From: Sphingomonadales bacterium
GTDB lineage: Bacteria; Bacteroidota; Bacteroidia; Chitinophagales; Chitinophagaceae
Assembly: GCA_016872195.1 (NCBI GenBank)
Contig: VHAT01000005.1
Location: forward strand, 1 to 64,000
Reading direction: 5' to 3'
Length of the DNA stretch: 64,000 nucleotides
Under the pieces are notes generated by a model that was not told the origin of the DNA, did not search any database, and was given only the letters and a program-made list of their open reading frames with translations. This document shows, one piece after another, positions 18,174 to 28,300 of the stretch. The position numbers and the translations under genes are program-made. Numbering within the stretch: the first letter of the stretch is position 1; each line of letters opens with the position of its first letter.

Positions 18174-18971
18174 TCATACGAGCAGTTCAAACCCATCGGC
18201 ATCATTCAAAAAAGGAAATTGTTGACGGACTTTTTGGATCCACTCCTGGCGAAGCGTTATAGTATGAACGCAAGCCTTGTCCTTTTGGGTAAATAAGACC
18301 TCCCCCAACGGATCGATGACCATCGAATCTCCACTATGATAAATTTGATGCCCGTCTTCTCCGATCCGATTTACCCCGATCACATAACACTGATTTTCGA
18401 TAGCGCGAGCTTGTAAGAGTTGCATCCAGGCCGATCGACGACGCGCTGGCCAGTTGGCCACATAAACGAGCAGATCATATTCCGGCCGGCCATCTTTAGG
18501 CTGTTGTCGAGCCCAGACCGGAAAGCGCAGATCGTAACAGATCTGTAAGTTGACCCTGAAGCCGTTTACCGAAGCGATCAATCGCTTTTTGCCCTTTTGA
18601 TAATGCCGGTCTTCTCCTGCGTAGGCGAACAGATGTCGTTTATCATATTGCCCGAGCGTTCCGTTTGGCAACACCCAAAGTAGCCGGTTAAAACACTGGC
18701 CCCCTTCTTCGATCATCACACTACCGGTAATGATCAGCTGTAGCTGTTGGGCCATCGTGCGCATCCACTGCACCGTAGGCCCCTCCATGGGCTCGGCCAA
18801 CGAAGTGGTTTGCATGCTGAAGCCCGTGCTGAATAACTCGGGCAATATCACTACTTGTGTTTTTCCCTTCAATAGATGCAGCTGGGCCTCCAGATGACGT
18901 AAATTAGCCTGCTTGTCTTCCCATACCAGATCGGTTTGCACCAATGAAACGAGTAATTCTCCCATAGCCAT
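18174..18971 (-). CDS. Nitrilase-superfamily omega-amidase (YafV-like)
   Basis: 265 residues with the nitrilase catalytic triad E45 (ILPELFSTGF), K111 (YDKRHLF) and C145 (QICYDLRFP). The FSTGF and YDLRFPVW contexts match YafV/Nit2-type omega-amidases, which hydrolyse alpha-ketoglutaramate or ketosuccinamate. Its start codon directly follows the recX stop with no gap, so translation is probably coupled. Confidence 0.85.
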   Translation of the reverse strand: MAMGELLVSLVQTDLVWEDKQANLRHLEAQLHLLKGKTQVVILPELFSTGFSMQTTSLAEPMEGPTVQWMRTMAQQLQLIITGSVMIEEGGQCFNRLLWVLPNGTLGQYDKRHLFAYAGEDRHYQKGKKRLIASVNGFRVNLQICYDLRFPVWARQQPKDGRPEYDLLVYVANWPARRRSAWMQLLQARAIENQCYVIGVNRIGEDGHQIYHSGDSMVIDPLGEVLFTQKDKACVHTITLRQEWIQKVRQQFPFLNDADGFELLV

Positions 18972-19451
18972 TTATTTGGTTTCGGTCCGACATTCGGCCA
19001 AGGCCACTCTGATCAGGTCGGACTCAAAGCCCCTTGCGATCAGATAGTCAGTTGTTTTCTTAATCCGGATAACATACTGAAAGGCCGCGAACTCAGCGTA
19101 CTTTTTAGCCGTAAGGCCGGACAGTATCAATAGGTATTCTTCTTCTTCAATGGTCTGCAGTGCCTTTTTGACACAATAGTCGCTGATTTTTCTTTGTTTA
19201 AGTTCGTAGCGGATGCGGTTTCGGCCCCATCGCTTTACACGCCACTTGCCCCCGGCAAAAGCAAGGGCAAAACGCTCTTCGTTCAGGTAATCATCCTCGA
19301 TGAGGCTGGCAATGATCGCATCATGCTCCTTTTTTGCACAATTTAGTTGAAGTAATTTCTCCCTAACATCCTGATGAGAACGCTCTTGATACGCGCAAAA
19401 ATGCCTCAGTTTTTGTAGGGCCTGCTGGGGGGTCAAGAGCTTTTTATACAT
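18972..19451 (-). CDS. recX: RecX-family regulatory protein
   Basis: 159 residues from the ATG at 19449-19451 (a longer in-frame frame overlaps dnaN and is discarded). The sequence is helical with the RecX three-helix repeats: FCAYQERSHQDVREKLLQL, then LIEDDYLNEERFALAFAGGKWRVKRWG and RIRYELKQRKIS. RecX binds RecA filaments and limits recombination. recA is not next to it here; dnaN is divergent. Confidence 0.85.
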   Translation of the reverse strand: MYKKLLTPQQALQKLRHFCAYQERSHQDVREKLLQLNCAKKEHDAIIASLIEDDYLNEERFALAFAGGKWRVKRWGRNRIRYELKQRKISDYCVKKALQTIEEEEYLLILSGLTAKKYAEFAAFQYVIRIKKTTDYLIARGFESDLIRVALAECRTETK

Positions 19452-19509
19452 CTCTCCAAAACTACCTAAAAAATTAGTAGTTTCGCTCGTAACCCACAAT
19501 AGAGATCGT

Positions 19510-20625
19510 ATGAAATTCATTGCGAATTCGTCCCTGCTGTTAAAGCAATTACAACACATTTCTGGTGTCATCAATACCAATACCGTTTTGCCGATTCTCG
19601 AAGACTTTCTCTTTGAGATCGAAAAAAATAAATTGACGGTCGTAGCTACCGATCTAGAAACCGTAATGCGGGTACAACTCGACATCGAAGCCAAAGATGC
19701 CGGCAAGGTTTGTATACCGGCGCGGATCTTGATGGACTCACTCAAAAATATCGGCGATCAGCCCTTGACCTTTACGATCGACAAGAATTTTGCCATTGAA
19801 ATTACCAGCGACAACGGTAAGTATAAAGTGATGGGCGAAAATCCCGATAACTTCCCCAAAGAGCCGGCCGCCGACGACACTACTTCTTTTACGATGACAG
19901 CAGACGCCCTGCTAACGGCTATCAACAAAACTATTTTTGCAACCAGTAACGACGACCTACGTCCGGCCATGACGGGCGTATTCTTTGAACTAGATAAAAA
20001 AGGTATGCAGTGTGTGGCTACCGATGCACACCGTTTGGTTCGCTACAAGCGCACCGATGTAAAATGCCCAAAGACCGATTCATTTATTGTTCCACGTAAA
20101 CCGCTCAATCTGGTCAAAGCCGCCATTCCGGTAAGTGAAGAAGAGGTAACACTCAGCTACAACACTAATCACTTATTTATCCGCTACGGCACCACGCAAA
20201 TGAGTTGTCGTCTGATCGATGCACGTTTTCCCGATTATAAAGTGGTAATTCCTGCCGAGAACCCCTATCGTCTTACGGTTAATACGGCCGATTTTCAAAG
20301 TGCTCTACGTCGCGTGAGTATCTTCAGTAATAAAAGTACCAATCAGGTAGCCCTGAATATCTCCGGCAGCGAATTGCAAATGGCCGCACAAGATGTCGAC
20401 TTTAGCTTCGAAGGAAACGAGCGCATGAAATGTCAATATGCCGGAGAAGATCTGGTAATTGCCTTCAACGCAAAATTCCTGATCGAGATGCTAGGCGCAG
20501 CCGACAGCGATGAAGTAAACCTGGAGCTCTCCACTCCCACCAAGGCCGGCTTGCTTAAACCCCGCGATTTAAGTGATCACGAAGAGTTGCTGATGCTGGT
20601 GATGCCGCTGATGCTAAATCAATAA
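19510..20625 (+). CDS. dnaN: DNA polymerase III beta sliding clamp
   Basis: 371 residues, the usual length. Clamp landmarks: MKFIANSSLLLKQLQHISGV at the N-terminus, TDLETVMR, PARILMDSLKN, TAVATDAHRLVRYK-like (VATDAHRLVRYKR), FPDYKVVIP, and a C-terminus ending in LVMPLMLNQ. The protein forms the ring that holds polymerase III on DNA. dnaA and recF are not adjacent, so this is not the classical dnaA-dnaN-recF locus. Confidence 0.97.
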   Translation: MKFIANSSLLLKQLQHISGVINTNTVLPILEDFLFEIEKNKLTVVATDLETVMRVQLDIEAKDAGKVCIPARILMDSLKNIGDQPLTFTIDKNFAIEITSDNGKYKVMGENPDNFPKEPAADDTTSFTMTADALLTAINKTIFATSNDDLRPAMTGVFFELDKKGMQCVATDAHRLVRYKRTDVKCPKTDSFIVPRKPLNLVKAAIPVSEEEVTLSYNTNHLFIRYGTTQMSCRLIDARFPDYKVVIPAENPYRLTVNTADFQSALRRVSIFSNKSTNQVALNISGSELQMAAQDVDFSFEGNERMKCQYAGEDLVIAFNAKFLIEMLGAADSDEVNLELSTPTKAGLLKPRDLSDHEELLMLVMPLMLNQ

Positions 20626-20675
20626 AGGGTCTTACGACGCTTGCTCTCTCGTTAGTCCCAGAAACGACACCGCCT

Positions 20676-21503
20676 ATGAACTGGTCTTCGATGATCGACT
20701 ACTTTAAAGATCTCGAGCAACGACCGCTCGAGCGAATGGGCATTTTAGTCGGAGGGCTTTTATTTTTTTGGATCCTCGAAGGGGTCATTCCGATCTTTCC
20801 TCTACGGTACCGCACGAACAAACTCCGTCATGCCGCTGTAAACTTTGTCTTTACGGTCATTCACCTGATCATTCACAGTATACTGGCCATTGTTATCGTC
20901 TGGCTTTCGGACTGGTGTCAGCAACACGCAATAGGGCTTGTACACTGGACATCGGCCTCCATCGGCTGGACGATCCTGATCGGTGTACTTGCTCTCGATT
21001 TTAGCAGCTGGTGGGTACACTGGGTAATGCACCGACAGCCCCGGCTTTGGAAATTTCACCTGATACACCATAGCGATACCAAAGTAGATGTCACTACCGG
21101 GTTACGACATCATCCCGGTGATAGTTTATTGAGGGGCTTGTTCTTTATCCTCTTTATTTTTTTATCGGGGGCTCCTATGTATGCGGTAATGATCTATCAA
21201 ACCCTGGTGGTGGGTTTTACCGCTTTTACGCATGCCAATATCGCATTGCCCACAGCGATCGACAAGGCACTTAGTATCTTGTTCGTATCACCCAATATGC
21301 ACAAGGTTCATCACCACCGCTTTCAACCGTATACCGATACGAATTACGGGGCTGTTTTTTCGATCTGGGATCGCTTGCTTGGCACTTTCTCAACGCTGAG
21401 CATACACGATGTTCAATATGGTATTGACCGATATTATCCGGCCGATAAAGATGAAGACCTAAAGACCTTATTGAAAAAACCCTTTCAGCGCTCGCAAGAT
21501 TAA
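20676..21503 (+). CDS. Fatty acid hydroxylase / sterol desaturase superfamily protein
   Basis: 275 residues, about four membrane segments, with the histidine clusters of the di-iron FA hydroxylase family: HWVMH (115-119), HLIHH (128-132), HH at 145-146, and HKVHHHR (209-215). Members insert oxygen into membrane-bound lipids. In Bacteroidetes they occur beside carotenoid, ornithine-lipid and sphingolipid pathways, but none of those genes is adjacent. Substrate not assignable. 12 bp before kdsB. Confidence 0.82.
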   Translation: MNWSSMIDYFKDLEQRPLERMGILVGGLLFFWILEGVIPIFPLRYRTNKLRHAAVNFVFTVIHLIIHSILAIVIVWLSDWCQQHAIGLVHWTSASIGWTILIGVLALDFSSWWVHWVMHRQPRLWKFHLIHHSDTKVDVTTGLRHHPGDSLLRGLFFILFIFLSGAPMYAVMIYQTLVVGFTAFTHANIALPTAIDKALSILFVSPNMHKVHHHRFQPYTDTNYGAVFSIWDRLLGTFSTLSIHDVQYGIDRYYPADKDEDLKTLLKKPFQRSQD

Positions 21504-21515
21504 TTTGACCTTAGT

Positions 21516-22238
21516 ATGAAGGCTATTGCCATGATCCCCGCCCGCTACGAGGCCTCTCGCTTTCCCGGAAAACTCATGCAGTTGCTCGGCGACAAGACCG
21601 TTATTAGAAGAACCTACGAAGCAGCCCTCCATACCGGGTTGTTCGATGAGGTCTGGGTAGTAACCGATAGTGACCAGATCGCTTCCGAAATAAATTCGAT
21701 CGGGGGCAAGGTCCTTCGTAGTAAGCAGGCACACGAAAGTGGTACCGACCGAATTGCCGAAGTAGCACGCGACATGGCGTTCGATATAATCGTAAATGTG
21801 CAAGGAGATAGTCCTTTTATTAAAAAAGAACCGCTGCTGCAATTACTGCAAGCATTTACAGACCCATTCGTTCAGGTCGGATCGCTAATGCGCCCCTTGA
21901 CACAGGCCGAAGACATTCAAAATCCCAATGTGGTCAAAGTGGTGGTGAATCAGAAAAATGATTCGATCTTCTTTAGTCGCAGTGTGATTCCCTTTCCCAG
22001 AGATCCGCAACAAGCAGCGCCTTACTATGAGCATGTGGGCGTGTATGCCTTTCGCAAAAAAACCTTGTTCGACTTTACAAGTTGGTCCTTGACCCCCTTG
22101 GAGAAAACGGAAAAGCTGGAATGCTTGCGTTTGTTAGAGCACGGTGTTCCGATCAGGATGGTGCTGACGCCCGAAAAAGGAGTAGAGATCGACACACCCG
22201 AAGATCTTGAAAAGGCGCGAGGGTTATTAGGTCTATAA
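21516..22238 (+). CDS. kdsB: 3-deoxy-manno-octulosonate cytidylyltransferase
   Basis: 240 residues. The nucleotide-binding start IPARYEASRFPGK, then VVTDSDQIA, SGTDRIAEVA, VNVQGDSPFI and GVEIDTPEDLE define CMP-Kdo synthetase. It activates Kdo for lipopolysaccharide inner-core synthesis in the cytosol. Other Kdo genes are not in the window. Confidence 0.93.
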   Translation: MKAIAMIPARYEASRFPGKLMQLLGDKTVIRRTYEAALHTGLFDEVWVVTDSDQIASEINSIGGKVLRSKQAHESGTDRIAEVARDMAFDIIVNVQGDSPFIKKEPLLQLLQAFTDPFVQVGSLMRPLTQAEDIQNPNVVKVVVNQKNDSIFFSRSVIPFPRDPQQAAPYYEHVGVYAFRKKTLFDFTSWSLTPLEKTEKLECLRLLEHGVPIRMVLTPEKGVEIDTPEDLEKARGLLGL

Positions 22239-22323
22239 TGGTCGATCCGGGCACAAACAACTACTTCCTACTACCCTCCGCTACTGTACAATACGGTCTC
22301 GTGTGTACAACGTATACGTTCTA

Positions 22324-25242
22324 CTAATTGATCCTGATATCGCGTACCTCTCGCTGCATAAAGCGTGGCATACCCGGCATTCCCTGAGGTTGTGTCGCGT
22401 TCTTGCCTCCCATGCGATTTAGATTAAATAAGAAGCTGACCAAGAAATAGCGGCGAAGCACCATGCTACGGGTATCTTGCAAGAAGTTGTCTCCGGCATT
22501 ACGGGTAATGCTCTCATTTTGGTTGAGTAGGTCATTGACAGAAAATTTCAATTCGCCATTCTTTTTCTTGAACATCAACTTGCTTACGCTCGCGTTCCAC
22601 AAGGGTATATTTTGATTAAACCCTTCGGCCCGGCCCGTATTGATCAGATAATCGAAATTACTGGCCAGTAAGATTCCTTTAGGGAAGGTAAAGGTAACAT
22701 CCGCATTATAGGTCTGTGTCCAGAAATCTTCGTTGAGTTGTGTATTGATGCTATAATTAAGATTCGTGTACGTCAGGTTGGCCCGCAAACCAAAATCGAT
22801 CTTTTCTTTGTTGATACTAATACCCGCTCCTTGGGTAAGCGCCAGTGTTTTGGTCACATTCTCGAGCTTATTGACCAAGCTGATATCACGGAGATACAAC
22901 ATGGTATTGGTCAAGCTGATATTAGACCCTTTTAGTTTCGGATTCTTAAATGGAAGTCCGAGCGTGAAGAAAGAAAACGCACGCAAGTATCCATCTACGT
23001 TAGCATAGGTTGTGGTTTGCACCGGACCTCGCACGGAGATACTATTGACAATACGATTTTGTGTAGTAGTAATATTGAAGTTAGCCGCTACAAAACGGAA
23101 TGTTGCCAGATTGAATGTATTATAGCCAATATTGAAACTATGATTGAATTCTTGCTTCAAATTCGGGTTACCAATGCGGACGTTCAATGTATCGGTCACA
23201 TCCGGAACATTTTGCGATTGGGCCACCGTGGGTTGGTTGGTTCGGCCATTGTATGCAACGCGCAAATTCTTGCTACGCGTCGGGGTAAAATTAAAATTGG
23301 CCGTGGGGAATAGATTGGTAAAGGTTTGACGACTGATGGAGTCTTTGTTCGTCAGCGCCTGGTAGCTGTGATTCTCGAGTTCGGCCTGTTGCACGCCAAG
23401 ACCGAACTGATAATTATATTTTTTCTCTTGCAGACGATAATTGACCCCTACCCGATGGGCCGTAAATATATTTTTAAACTCATTGGTCTGTAATAAGTTC
23501 GGGTTATCGTATTTCCCATTACTGTTATTGTAGTTAAAGGTTTCCTTTTCGCTACGACTAAAGTTGTTGGTATACGCATAATTGAACTCAAGCAATTTGT
23601 TGAGACCCAGTGGTTCGGTATACGAGGTACTCACCACATTGTTTCGGGTTTTGGTTTGCTGGTTGTACTGCTGATTTTGAGAGAAGTTCAATCCGATACT
23701 GCCGTTGGGACGCAAGAAAAGGTTATTGGCAATGGTCTTCCCATCCGCTTCGCTGCCTCCGATCGTATTATTCAACCCGACCGTTAGGGTTCGTCCGATC
23801 TTGCTGAACTTTCTTCTTAGCAAGACATTGTTATTGATATTATACCCGTCGCGCACATTGGTATTTTGCGAGTTGGTCTGAATGGCAAAAAAAGACGCCA
23901 ATGGTGTTTTAGAGATCGTACTGCTGCTATCAAAACTGGTATTGTCTGAGTGTTGCAGCGTTACAGAGGGGGTATATAGTATTGAGGTCAGCGAATCAAA
24001 CTGATGCTCGAATCGAACATTGATCCGGTGATTATGATTGATATTTTCTGAACGACTGCTACGATTTTGATTAGCCGAAGAATCGTTAACAAAAAAAGTT
24101 TGACGAAGGATGGTCTGCTCTTGTACCGGACGATTATCAGAGAAAAAATAACTGCCCGTCAACTTGGTCTTACCCCCATTCCATTCATTAGAAAAGTTCG
24201 TACCCGTAGCAAGCGATCGAATAATGCCGGTATTTCCGCCACCACCAAATCCACCGCCACCGCGACCACCGGTCATGGTCATGGATACCATGCCGCCACC
24301 ACCGCCGCTACCCATGGTGATGGTCGTCATGCCGCCACCGCCACCGCCAAAACCACTAAATCCTCCCATGGCGCCAATAATATCATTAAAAGAAAATCCT
24401 TGTTTGTTGATATTGTTAGCATTAAAAAGTACCGAGATGCGATTGTTGCCATCGAATTTGTTGAAGCTCAAATTACCCTCATAGCGGTCTTTACTTCCAT
24501 ACCCTGCCAGGGCTCTTCCAAAAAATCCTTTATTGCGATCTTTTTTAAGTTTGATATTGATGGTCTTGCTACGACTTCCATCATCGATCTTGGTAAACTT
24601 AGCCTGCTCGCTCATATCATCAAAGACCTGCACACTCTCAACCATATCGGCCGTCAGGTTCTTGGTCGCCAGCTTGGGATCGTTTCCAAAAAATTCTTTC
24701 CCATCTACCAAAATACGTTGCACTTGCTCACCCTGTGCTTTTACACCGCCTTCTTTGTCAACTTCCATGCCCGGAATTTTTTTGAGCAGGTCTTCGACCG
24801 TAGCGTTGGGCACTGTTTTAAATCCGCTGGCATTGAATTGCACCGTATCGTTCTTAACAACAATGGGAGATTCGCTCGTAACCACAACTCCTTCGAGCAT
24901 CTTATAATCCTTATTCATGGTCAGCGTTCCCAGATCGATCAATTTCTTTTCGGCCGTAATAGAGAATGATTGTCTAATTTCTTGAAGGCCTTTGCTACTT
25001 ACCACCAGTTTATATTCTCCGGGCAGCAGGTTTTTGATCTCAAAACCGCCCTGTTTACTCGACAGCGAAAAACTAGCCAACGCAGAATCGCGGGCACTGA
25101 TCACCGAAACGGTCGCATCCGCAACAGGTTGCTTGGCGGTAGAATCGATGAGCTTTCCCTTAATGCTGCCATCGGCCCGCTGGGCAAAAACAGAAGGGGA
25201 CATAAAGACAAAAAGGAACAGGAACAAGATGGATATTCTCAT
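22324..25242 (-). CDS. TonB-dependent receptor-like outer-membrane protein with carboxypeptidase-like domain
   Basis: 972 residues from the ATG at 25240-25242. A signal peptide ends at VFAQ. A carboxypeptidase-regulatory-like beta domain follows (about 24-105: [20 protein letters not shown]), then a plug domain ([31 protein letters not shown]) and a long beta-barrel of the 'outer membrane beta-barrel family' type. A striking Gly-rich stretch is encoded at about 24230-24370 inside the barrel start. No SusD partner is adjacent, and the C-terminus is polar rather than the classical Phe. Substrate unknown. Possible operators lie upstream at 25297-25320. Confidence 0.85.
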   Translation of the reverse strand: MRISILFLFLFVFMSPSVFAQRADGSIKGKLIDSTAKQPVADATVSVISARDSALASFSLSSKQGGFEIKNLLPGEYKLVVSSKGLQEIRQSFSITAEKKLIDLGTLTMNKDYKMLEGVVVTSESPIVVKNDTVQFNASGFKTVPNATVEDLLKKIPGMEVDKEGGVKAQGEQVQRILVDGKEFFGNDPKLATKNLTADMVESVQVFDDMSEQAKFTKIDDGSRSKTINIKLKKDRNKGFFGRALAGYGSKDRYEGNLSFNKFDGNNRISVLFNANNINKQGFSFNDIIGAMGGFSGFGGGGGGMTTITMGSGGGGGMVSMTMTGGRGGGGFGGGGNTGIIRSLATGTNFSNEWNGGKTKLTGSYFFSDNRPVQEQTILRQTFFVNDSSANQNRSSRSENINHNHRINVRFEHQFDSLTSILYTPSVTLQHSDNTSFDSSSTISKTPLASFFAIQTNSQNTNVRDGYNINNNVLLRRKFSKIGRTLTVGLNNTIGGSEADGKTIANNLFLRPNGSIGLNFSQNQQYNQQTKTRNNVVSTSYTEPLGLNKLLEFNYAYTNNFSRSEKETFNYNNSNGKYDNPNLLQTNEFKNIFTAHRVGVNYRLQEKKYNYQFGLGVQQAELENHSYQALTNKDSISRQTFTNLFPTANFNFTPTRSKNLRVAYNGRTNQPTVAQSQNVPDVTDTLNVRIGNPNLKQEFNHSFNIGYNTFNLATFRFVAANFNITTTQNRIVNSISVRGPVQTTTYANVDGYLRAFSFFTLGLPFKNPKLKGSNISLTNTMLYLRDISLVNKLENVTKTLALTQGAGISINKEKIDFGLRANLTYTNLNYSINTQLNEDFWTQTYNADVTFTFPKGILLASNFDYLINTGRAEGFNQNIPLWNASVSKLMFKKKNGELKFSVNDLLNQNESITRNAGDNFLQDTRSMVLRRYFLVSFLFNLNRMGGKNATQPQGMPGMPRFMQREVRDIRIN

Positions 25243-25260
25243 AGCGTTGTAAATGGTGCG

Positions 25261-25320
25261 CAAAGATAGACGCAAAACAGCTCTTGTACTTGCTGATAAA
25301 TCGTTAAATCGTCCGATTTA
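25261..25320 (-). promoter_or_regulatory. Promoter and repeat operator upstream of the outer-membrane receptor gene
   Basis: The minus strand has TATCTTTG (25268 to 25261), matching TAnnTTTG, 18 nt before the ATG. Upstream, plus-strand TAAATCG occurs at 25297-25303 and 25305-25311 and inverted as CGATTTA at 25314-25320; the last two form a dyad with a 2-bp centre. The spacing, at roughly -40 to -60 from the start site, suits an activator or repressor. Confidence 0.4.
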
Positions 25321-25387
25321 GTGGATAGACAAGGCCGGATGGCGCAAAAACAGGATAAATGGAAGGAAGATCAAGTGAAAAAATCGA

Positions 25388-28300
25388 TCAACTAAACAGG
25401 TATTCTACGTCTTCGCGAGTAAGGGTCTTCACAAAACCCTGATCATCGGCAATAATATCTTTGGCCAGATTGCGCTTTCGCTCTTGCAATTGCAGAATTT
25501 TATCCTCTATCGAGTCTTTACAGATCATTCGATACGCAAAAATATTTTTGGTTTGCCCAATACGATGCGTACGATCGATGGCTTGTTGCTCTACAGCAGG
25601 ATTCCACCAGGGATCCATTATGTAAACATAATCCGCCGCAGTAAGATTTAGACCCACACCGCCCGCTTTCAACGAGATCAAAAACACCCGAACCGACTCG
25701 TCTTTTTGGAAGCGCTGAATGGCTTTTTCCCTATCAGGAGCCGAGGTGCTGCCATCAAAATACACATAGGAAATACCCAGCTCGTCTAGTTTGGCGCGAA
25801 TCAACGAAAGCATTCCCAAAAACTGAGAGAATACCAGCGCCTTGTGCGAACTAATACCCTCACTTAGCTCTCTGGACAACTCATCGAGCTTAATGGAATG
25901 ATTGGGGAATTTATCTTGCTCATTCAAAATAGCTGGGGAATCACAGATCTGACGAAGCTTCATCAAGCCCTGAAGGATAGTGAGTTGAGATTTTTGAATT
26001 CCTTGTGACTCAATTGAACCAAGTATGTGATTTCTATAATCATTACGATAAGCATCGTAAATACTGCGTTGTTCCTCCTCCATCTCACAGAATAGAACGA
26101 CTTCTTGTTTTTCGGGCAGATCCTTGGCCACTTGCTCCTTGGTACGACGTAAAATAAAGGGATAGAGTAGTTTTCGCAAATGCTCCTTGCGGTCTTGCTC
26201 ACCCAACTTATCGATAGGGATGGCGAACTCTTGTCGAAAGAATTCAACCGAGCCAAGCATGCCCGGATTTAAGAAATTCATTTGCGCGTAAATATCGAAG
26301 GTGTTATTCTGCAACGGAGTTCCGCTCATGCAAAGACGGTGACGGGCTTGTAACAACGAGGCGGCCTTTGTCACTTTGCTTGAGGGATTTTTGATTGCCT
26401 GTGACTCATCCAGAACAGCATAGTCGAGTGCAAGTGTACTCAGTAACTTGATATCACTTCGTAAGGTACCATAAGTAGTAATGGTAATATCGTGATCGTC
26501 CAGCTCCTCTTTTTTTCGAGTACGTGCCGGTCCATGATGGATCCGAAAACTGAGCGTGGGCGTAAACTTCTTGATCTCGTTCTCCCAATTGTAGATGAGT
26601 GTGGTGGGGCAAACCACCAGGGCCTTTAATTTTCCTTCGGTGCGTTTATAGTATTCCAAAAAAGAAAGCGCCTGGACTGTCTTTCCCAATCCCATATCAT
26701 CGGCAAGTATGCCACCCCAATTGATACCACGCAGATAGTTGAGCCATTGGTAACCGGCTACTTGATAGGGGCGCAAGACCTCACTTAACGGGCCGGTCAG
26801 TGCGATCGATTCGATCTTATCGAACTGACGAAGTTGCTCATACTTTTCTTCGAGCTGTAACTCCAGATCTTCGTCTTGCTTATTAGCATATAGCTCGTCC
26901 ACTACACCCAAATGATAGCGGGAGAGCTTTAAGCTATCGGTCTTACCTTCTCCCACCCTGAACAGTAAGGCATATTTCTTTAGCCACTCGTCAGGAAGCA
27001 CCCCTAATGTCCCATCACCCAATTGCACAAAGGGTTGTTTGTTGGCTAAGGCATTCTTTACATCGGCCACCGTTACCTGTTGATCACCAAATACAATATT
27101 CACCTTGGCATCGAACCAATCGGTATGACTGCTAATAAAGATGCGCGTCTGGGGTTTGGCGGTATTGAACCGATACTGCTTCAGGTGTTCAAATCCAAAT
27201 ACGGGTGTTTTGGCTTCCTTCATCGCGTCAATAAAAAGGAAGAACCAATTATTGCGTAATACATCGGAGCCCTTTAAGGCCAAGGTGCCGTCTTCTTTAT
27301 TATATACAAACCCGGAATGAAGACTTTGCAACTTTTGTAAAAAAGCTTCTTCCTTTTCGGTTTGCCGCTTAATGATCAAGATACCGTTTCCTTGCGGCAC
27401 CAACACCCTGAGCCCATCGCTGAACCCGGCTTCGTATCCCTGGTAAACAAAACGGGGGGTAAACAAGAGGTAATCTCCCTTTTCACTCAGCAAGACCCTT
27501 GGCTCGGGAGCAGTTTGGGAGATCTCTGTTGTAAGCGATCTGTCAAATTGAACCGAATAGCTTTTTGAGAGGGGCAATATTCTTTCTTGCAGCGCTTGCT
27601 GCCATTCCCCGGGCTGAATAAGCAACTTACCCGAAGATTTGAATTGTTCGATCAGTAAGATGGTCTCTTTGTTCTTCCAGCAAAAACCCTGATGATTATA
27701 GAAATAGAGCAACGGCGTAGTGGCTTCATTATCGGTCAGGTCCAGTTCGGCAATGCCGGCCTTTACTTTGCACTGCAAGGTGTACTGGCTATTCTTTTTT
27801 ACCTGAAACACCGGAACGGCTTCAGTGGTCTGCAATTGAAGCGAGCGTAAATGAGCCGTCTTAAAAGACTTCCCTTCTGGCAACATATACACAATAGCCT
27901 GTTGACCGAACTCCTGAAACAAACGATGTAGTTTCGGCTGCAAATATTCGGTGATCAAATCCTTGGTCTCTTCCGGCAGATCGTCGGCTTCGTCCTGCAA
28001 GATATTTTCCCAAATACCCGAGAAAGGAGAATTCCGATTCACGTATTTATTGATCTCCGAATCCTGCAACTTGCGTATCACTTGTAAAAGCGAAGCATCT
28101 TCGGCACTAAACGTATCGGTATTGACAAACCGAGTGATATCGAGTTTTTCTACCGGTCCGATCAGACTATCGTTTTGCTCACTAGGTTCGCCAATGACCG
28201 CGTCTACTGAAAATCGAGGGAAAGACTTTTTATTGAAATTAAAGACCAGGCCCAACCGTTGTGAAGGTGTCGATACGTCGGGTAAGACAGGTGTCTCGGT

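Noticed and set aside
24230..24370. Repetitive GC-rich tract as a CRISPR-like or satellite array
   Set aside because: It is in frame within the receptor and codes for Gly-rich repeats. Unit length varies and there are no spacers.
24067..24969. 300-residue plus-strand ORF
   Set aside because: It is the antisense shadow of the receptor gene. Its repeats (runs of Thr and Ala) mirror the Gly-rich tract of the real protein.
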